Position numbers and translations under genes: made by a program. Shown here piece by piece: positions 57,662 through 64,000 of a stretch of 64,000 nucleotides of DNA (the first letter of the stretch is position 1; the number at the start of each line of letters is the position of its first letter). Source of the stretch: Symsagittifera roscoffensis (lineage: Eukaryota > Xenacoelomorpha > Acoela > Convolutidae); the NCBI RefSeq assembly GCF_963678635.1, contig NC_087064.1, positions 13,551,599 through 13,615,598 of the forward strand, read 5' to 3'. The notes beneath the pieces are model-generated. The model worked only from the letters and a program-made list of their open reading frames with translations, did no database searches and was not told where the DNA came from.

Positions 57662-58803
57662 AAGAAATCAATCAAAAAACCCTCAAAAATTGCTAACCAA
57701 CAATCACACAGTCAGTCTTCACCGACAACATCCCAAGAAAAACCGACAATACCTACAACTACCCAAAATCCCCAAACATCTACGAGAATTTCTTTTCAAG
57801 ATAACCCATATACCTTTGAAGAACGACACGCTCGCTTATCTGAACCACTAGAACCAGTTCAGCGACAGGCACCTCTAAGTGAACCAACATATAGTTTGTA
57901 CCCCCCACTACCACAAGACTTAGGTAGAATCAGAAATCTTAGTCAAAACCAAAATACAGTTGAAATAAACAGACAAATTATACATCCACGACAAAATAGG
58001 AACTCTCACACTCCCCGAGTTAATTTTGATATACCCCAATCCCCATCACCAAGTACTCCCGAAAATCCAACTAACATATTACCAGAAACCCTACACTTCT
58101 ATCACAACGTAGCACCTCAAGTATACCCTCAGATTACTTAGGTTTAACACCAACATCTGAACAAATACGTGACAATCCCTTTAACACTCAAAACCAAACA
58201 TCACGATTACCATATTGGACTACACAATCATTCACACAAGGTGAACCAAATTTAATAAATGATCCAATAGATATTTCTACAGATACAACAACATCATCAT
58301 CACTACCAGAAACATTATCACTACCATCAACACCATCAATCAGCCAGATTTCACCGACGTCTTTTCCCCTAAACTTTCCAAATAACCTCGACGCTAGATA
58401 TCGAGAACAATCATCAACAAATATCCCTTTAAGATTAGATTGGAACACGTTCACAGCACCCCCGCCATTATTTGGACAACACCCGGAAAGTAACCGACTC
58501 CACAACTGGGCACTCCATAGGCTACAGTATAGACAAGATATCCACGAAGACATTCGTGACCTTAATATTCAAATACTCCAACAAAATAGTCTACAATTAA
58601 AGTTTGAAATCACGGTTAAATTAAACAACATTGCTCAACATCCTTACCCATTAAACCCACCAAATATAACAGCTCAATCGCTACCGCCACCATTTGTAAC
58701 AACTGAAGTAATATATAAATACGACAGCTATACCAAAAAGACAAATGGTTACATCACGTTTTATAACCCCTACTCAGGATTATCATACACATGTATATTC
58801 TAA
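57662..58803 (+). pseudogene. Methionine-free ORFc, one frameshift
   Basis: Same protein as 1989-3125 of copy A. The frame has no ATG, opens after the ORFb stop and ends at TAA 58801-58803, 13 bases into env. One missing base near 58091 is the only break. Most differences from copy A are third-position changes, and blocks such as FEERHARLSEPLEPVQRQ and NPYSGLSYTCIF are the same. Confidence 0.7.
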
Positions 58804-61407
58804 AAATAGTGATATTTCTCAAACTCTTTTTTCTAATACTCTCCGATCAGAACATAAATCCTTCTCCCCGCACAGGACCGCAAGACTTATTAGTAACACA
58901 TTACGATTGTGAAGAAAATGAACAAAAACATTACACAAATATGCAATAAACCAAGTATCACAATGCGAAACGGAACCACAAGCTATCGAAACTACAAATG
59001 TAATAGCGACACTATATTCAAAAGCCCGATCATTAACAGTCATAGAATATAAATTTAAGGCAACATTTTCCGAAAAAAAAGTACATTGTTCACAAGTTTC
59101 AAACTGAAATAAAAACCGACTTGACCACGAATCATTCTACCAAAGTAATATAGAACGACTTCTACATCTAAATCTCGATGATTGTAAAAACGAACTACTC
59201 AGAATGAATATCACAAAAAATAAAAACACCGACAGAAAAATAGTATATTTTCACATCTTTGCCAATTCTGTACATCAAGCAGAACTTGAAAGATATCAAG
59301 GACATATAAAACTGGATGAAAAATACCCATACAACGGCGCACATGGAAGATTAACGTATGACATACACGATAAACACTGGATACCACACATTGGTATAAA
59401 TAATCCATCAAACTGCAAAGCAGACACAAAAAATAGAGGATATCAAGAAATAATGTTTTTCGATTGGAAAATACAACTCGAAAAAATACAGCTCACACGA
59501 GATTTATCTGACAACACAATGATCTATCAAGGAATAAGACTACCTTGTAAACACGATCAAGGATATTGTGATCCTACAACACGAACACAAGCAACAATTG
59601 TTTGGTTTCCCGAAGATACCTGTACAACATTTCAAGTAGCAAAAATACACGCTCGAATGATAAAATTTCACGAAAAATATTTTATACAATCAATTCCATA
59701 CGATCAAGTTAATCCATTACGAAAACAAAGTACTGATTTTCGAAATATCCATAATATAGAAAATAAATTAACACGTTTTCAGATATATCAAGAAACAGAA
59801 CTCGCATGTAAATACAGAAACCCACTTCACAAAACACAATATTCCGAAATATTAGTTCAATACGAAAAAGGTTTCGACATGACCACTGGAAAAATAAAAA
59901 TTGACCCTTATGCCACAAGTCATCTTCTCAACGAAGGAACATCATATATACCAGTTAACTTTCAAAAAAGTAATGGTCAACCTGGTGGACATCTAAAGCC
60001 ACATGACACTAGAAGCACACGTTTACAAGAACTATCACTAATGAATAATTCTTATTTTGGAAATATCCACTATGATATCCACTTAGATATGAAACTAGAC
60101 TACACAATTAGTCGAATTTTTCAGGAAATGTCACTCTCTTAATTAGAAAACTTCACCAACTATGTGAATTAGAACGGACCCAAATCCTACAATCCCTTGC
60201 ACTAGCAGTATTAAAAATACCCTACGCAGGATATTTACTATCAGGAAACAGATCAAATTTTTTAGACTACGAAGGAAACATTTTATGGTTTTATACTTGT
60301 ACCAAAAAAGTATCACCACTATATGTTTTTGAAGATAAAAGATGCAATAAAAGAATCTCTATCTTATATAAAAATAAAGTACAATTTGTTGACACACTTT
60401 CAAGACGAACATATTTTTGGGATACCGCAGTCCCATGTGGATCAAAAAGTAGCCACAATGTAGTACAATTGAATCCTGATGAAGATAAATACTATCTTCT
60501 TACTCCATACCCCACGTTAATGCAATCACTCAAAAGATTTTCACCCGAAAGCATCAGAGCTATTGCTCGTAACCCAAATATTGATTTAAAATCAATTGGA
60601 ATATATTCAAAATCAGATATCCAACACCACATTAGAACACAACAATTTCAAGAATTATTAACACAAATGGACACTATACAAAGACAATCAATTGACCAAA
60701 ACTTACGCAAACTTGCCGAAACTGCAGGATTTGCAGATATCTATACACAAGACTATAGCGGAAATTTTAAAGACATTAAAGACTATATATATCTAAACGG
60801 TGAAAAGTACAGACCAGAAGATATTTCACCTATAAATATTTTTAACTTTGTTACACTAAAAATTGAAATTCTCGATTTTCTAGGATGGCCCTATTGTATC
60901 TTAGAAAAATTAACTATCTTATACGCAATGTTTAACTTTATAGGATTTCTTTTTTCACTTTTAAAAGGAATCTATAACACATGTGCTATACACACACAAG
61001 TAAATAGACAAGCAAGCGTAGCACGCATACTATTTGCAGGATTTTTTGGAATTTTTTCATCATCAATAAACAAAATCCTTTTGGACGCACAAATAAAAGA
61101 ATATAATACAAAAATAGCGACAAGACAGAACACGTACGACGAAGAACATAATAATATAGAAGTAACGCCTACAGCACCACAGTTACCACCCCTACCACAT
61201 AACCATCCATTATCCTTAGTCCCACGAACTTTCCGAAACCTAGCAATAACACATAATCCAAATTTTAGACCAAACATATCGCAAAGTCCCATACAACATA
61301 TAATGACACATCATTCACAAGATGATAATACATACGAACAAATTATAGAACAACCCCATACCACCGCTTTTCAGTCTCAAAATAATAATTTTTTTAGCCC
61401 ACGATGA
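58791..61407 (+). pseudogene. env: Envelope-like gene, disabled
   Basis: Signal peptide and Cys pattern as in copy A. Breaks: frameshift near 58926, TGA 59105-59107, TAA 60140-60142 (GAA in A) and a one-base deletion just behind it. The central part (59204-60142) and the C-terminal part (60469-61407) are long open stretches; the latter keeps both hydrophobic segments, PTAPQLPPLP and YEQII. The ATGA overlap with the next ORF is kept (61404-61407). Confidence 0.85.
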
Positions 61408-63211
61408 GCCGACAACTTGGATCCCTACACCGCTCAAATTCCCACCCAACCAATCTCAACACTCCAATTACAATAATCCCACTTTTTGTTTTCCCGCCAC
61501 CCGATTTTCCAACTATCAATACAACATCAAGCATGAATTCGGATACTAACTCAGATATTTCAGTTTTATACTCCATTTCACAACCTAATAATCCTAATAT
61601 AGAAACCCCTGATGAATTTGCAGACTCCGAACCATCTCCTTCTAATAATTTTCAAACCAACTCTTCAGTTTTTTCAAAACCCCCTTTTCAACCAATCCCA
61701 CAAAATAACCCACTCCCATCCGTTTCTACCCCCTCTTATGCTTCACAAGTAACCCCAACCTACTCTTCATCTCATTGAGACCAATCATCCAATTCTCCAG
61801 ATATTCCCCAAATCTCCCGAGAACTCGATAATTTTATTACCCTACAACAACAGCTAATACACTTAACACCCTCGCTATAAACCAAATTTCATCCACAACA
61901 GAATCCTCAAATCCACCTACTCCTACACCCTCTTCAGCTTATACTGCCTCATTAGCACAATCATCCACATCCACCGAATCATCAACTAGCACTAACCGAG
62001 CTTATCGCACTTTTAAAAGAAAATTCCCAAACCATCCATTCCCGACCAAACCAGGAACAGCCAGCGAATATATTAATCATCCACACCACACCAACACAAA
62101 AGATTTCCTAGCAATCACCCTACCTTCATTTCCACAATATACTTTAAACACACCTCACGACACTAACGACACACGTAGTTTTGTAGACGAACATGTTTTA
62201 ATGCCTACACTTCATTGGACAACATATTATCATTTTACTAATCCCCTTTGCCTGCCATTATCTAATACTCATAACAATATAGAAAAGAATAAAGATATGC
62301 TATATCGACTCACAACACCACTAACACATAGACAATTTACTCATATAGGATATGAAAAATCACTAAAAACATTCACTGCACCCCGAGCTAACGAATTTAC
62401 AAAAGAACATTACGATCATAATATCATCCGAACTAACCAAGATCAGTTTTTAGATGACGACCGCTTCGCTAACCCACAACTAACAGAAAAATTCTTCATC
62501 AAAACACCATATGTATTCACACTCAATATTTTTGATCGAAAATATGATCACATCATTTCTGAAGCACTAACTGATATGCAAGCTTACGAAAGTTTTAAAG
62601 AAAAATTTCAATTATTTTCACTAACCTTTCACTTCCTTGCACCACATGAACGCGATTTGCACTGTTCACATGACATTATGTTACGCACTAAACAAACTCA
62701 CACATATACATACTATCGCTTCATACAAAATCATTTTGATCTACATACTCCATCAAGACAACCACACCATCGTTTTCAGTTTCTTAACTCTAAGTACACT
62801 TCACCATTTTTTCTAAATATCACCTATTGCATCAAAGATACTACCCTCCACGGCATCCTCCGCAATTATGACCCAATAACACAAATGTATATATTTTGTC
62901 CCATCACAAAGACCTTTAATGCCGAAGAATCCAGACCCTTCTTTATCCCACATGAATTTATCCAACTTATAGAAATCCCTATATTAGAATTCATCCACAA
63001 CACTAAATACAATCACAAAATATATAATCTCATTCAAAACACACCTTATGAGTTTGCAGTTGGCACCGAAGAACTAAAAACTATTAAAGCACTTCAATTG
63101 CTTTGTTCACTGCTTCAAACTAAAAACATCATTCGCATACTAGCAAAGTTACTAACAAATTCAGACATAATACACGACATCTTCCCCCACGGTTTTTTCC
63201 CCGACGACTAA
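61404..63211 (+). pseudogene. Unknown accessory ORFd, two breaks in the disordered part
   Basis: Starts in the ATGA that ends env. TGA 61776-61778 and a one-base change near 61850 break the Ser/Pro-rich N-terminal region. From about 61870 to TAA 63209-63211 the frame is open and carries the whole globular part, including the C-terminal ~50 codons (TIKALQLLCSLLQTKNIIRILAKLL ... FFPDD) lost from the main frame of copy A. This fixes the natural end of the protein. Confidence 0.75.
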
Positions 63212-63214
63212 CAG

Positions 63215-63292
63215 GTAAGTATAATTTCTAAATAGTTTTCACTAATTGATTTTAAATTAATACTAACCATTCTTTATTCATGTCTCTTTTAG
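63215..63292 (+). other. Predicted intron directly behind the last stop codon
   Basis: CAG/GTAAGTATA starts three bases behind TAA 63209-63211. TACTAAC lies at 63261-63267, and TGTCTCTTTTAG gives the 3' site at 63292 (or 63300). The position relative to the stop is the same as in copy A. Confidence 0.68.
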
Positions 63293-63300
63293 ATTTTTAG

Positions 63301-64000
63301 TCTTCATCCCACGACCATCTACAAAAAACAGAAAAGAAAAATAAAAACCTTGTTAAAATTCTGCTAAATTTTATTAAAATTTTTCAATAAACCATATAAT
63401 AAAATTCATACCAATGTATTAAATTAATTTATAAATTGTTTCCTAAATTTAATAATGATGAAAATTTATAATTTAACCTTCCCCCAAAACTAGCGGTAAA
63501 ATTAATATTCTATGTAGTAAATTGATAAAATGAAAAAACAGTACTAACCTTTTGATATTTTCATTCACTCGCACAAGAATTCTATCCAAACTCGCACAGC
63601 TCGCCCACGAAGAATTGTTTAAATAATGATTTTCAGTTTCAACTTTTCACACTCAACAACTCTAACACAAGATAACAAGTATCAAATTTTCCTTTAACCC
63701 GGTTGGAAAGGAATTCTATACTAAACCAAACTAACCAACGCAGCCCACTAAACACTTCAAATCATAAAATTACAGCATGACTAAGAAAAGAAAACCAACG
63801 GTACCCAAACCGGATTAACCCAGTTTAAAACTGGATAATTTATTCTTTTGAAGACTATTATAAAATCTAAGAAACAAATACTAAAACACAAAAATGACGA
63901 AAGACAAACCCATAACAAAAACAATTTGTTTTTTGAAAAAGGACACAACCAAAGGAACATAAGAAAGACTAGCATAAACCAACATAAAAAGTTATCACAT
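63301..64000 (+). other. 3' noncoding tract, cut by window end
   Basis: Matches 7611-8330 of copy A, including CCCGGTTGGAAAGG and the CCAGTTT/AAACTGG inverted repeat at about 63827-63842. No ORF is supported. Confidence 0.6.

Larger units (their letters stand above)
46309..64000 (+). mobile_element. Same retroelement family, copy C (near full length, degenerate)
   Basis: Starts with a 5' LTR and PBS and shows the complete gene order up to the 3' noncoding tract, where the window ends. Aligning its end with copy A (64000 corresponds to about 8330) leaves ~1.2 kb missing, giving a full length near 18.9 kb. The coding half is disabled by many stops and one-base deletions, mostly in A/T runs. 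Confidence 0.93.

Noticed and set aside
57624-57851. 75-codon ORF starting before ORFc in copy C
   Set aside because: Reads ORFc in a wrong frame and has no counterpart in copy A.

Overview
This is an AT-rich stretch of a eukaryotic nuclear genome, most likely from an invertebrate animal. The reasons are eukaryotic splice signals, Ty3/gypsy-type LTR retroelements carrying an envelope gene, a long complex satellite array and a Tc1/mariner-type MITE. The species cannot be fixed from the sequence. Apart from one possible exon (10448-10603) no host gene is visible: almost everything is repeats.

Three copies of one LTR-retroelement family dominate. Copy A (1-9543, +) is the 3' half of an element: the end of pol, two tiny membrane-protein ORFs, an ORF without any methionine codon, an intact 872-codon envelope-like ORF, a further unknown ORF, a short intron just behind the last stop codon, a long 3' noncoding tract and the 3' LTR. 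Copy B (12225-21873, -) is a 5' half in the opposite orientation, with LTR, primer-binding site, leader with a small conserved ORF, gag, protease and part of RT. It contains a ~3.08-kb tandem duplication and ends at a 200-base run of N. Copy C (46309-64000, +) runs from its 5' LTR almost to its 3' end and shows the whole order: LTR, PBS, small leader ORF, basic ORF, gag, protease, RT, RNase H, integrase, the membrane ORFs, the methionine-free ORF, env, the last ORF, intron, 3' tract. C carries many stops and frameshifts. Adding the part of A that C lacks gives a family length near 19 kb, very large for a Ty3/gypsy-type element.

The accessory half is the most unusual part. Consecutive ORFs overlap by 4 or 13 bases (ATGA stop-start junctions), one ORF of about 378 codons has no AUG at all yet differs between copies mostly at third codon positions, and the Env tail carries a PTAP motif and a YxxI motif kept in both copies. 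This looks like an operon-like accessory module whose translation needs reinitiation, splicing or non-AUG starts.

Between B and C lies a satellite array of about 17 kb (23.3-40.1 kb). It is built from ~180-bp monomers organised into ~0.69-0.755-kb higher-order units, with recent 1.44-kb and 0.75-kb duplications in the core and older, more divergent units at both edges. Related palindromic repeats flank it in inverted orientation. A 613-bp foldback element with TA target duplication lies at 41095-41707. The stretch 41.8-46.3 kb is noncoding, with a degenerate tandem repeat and microsatellites.
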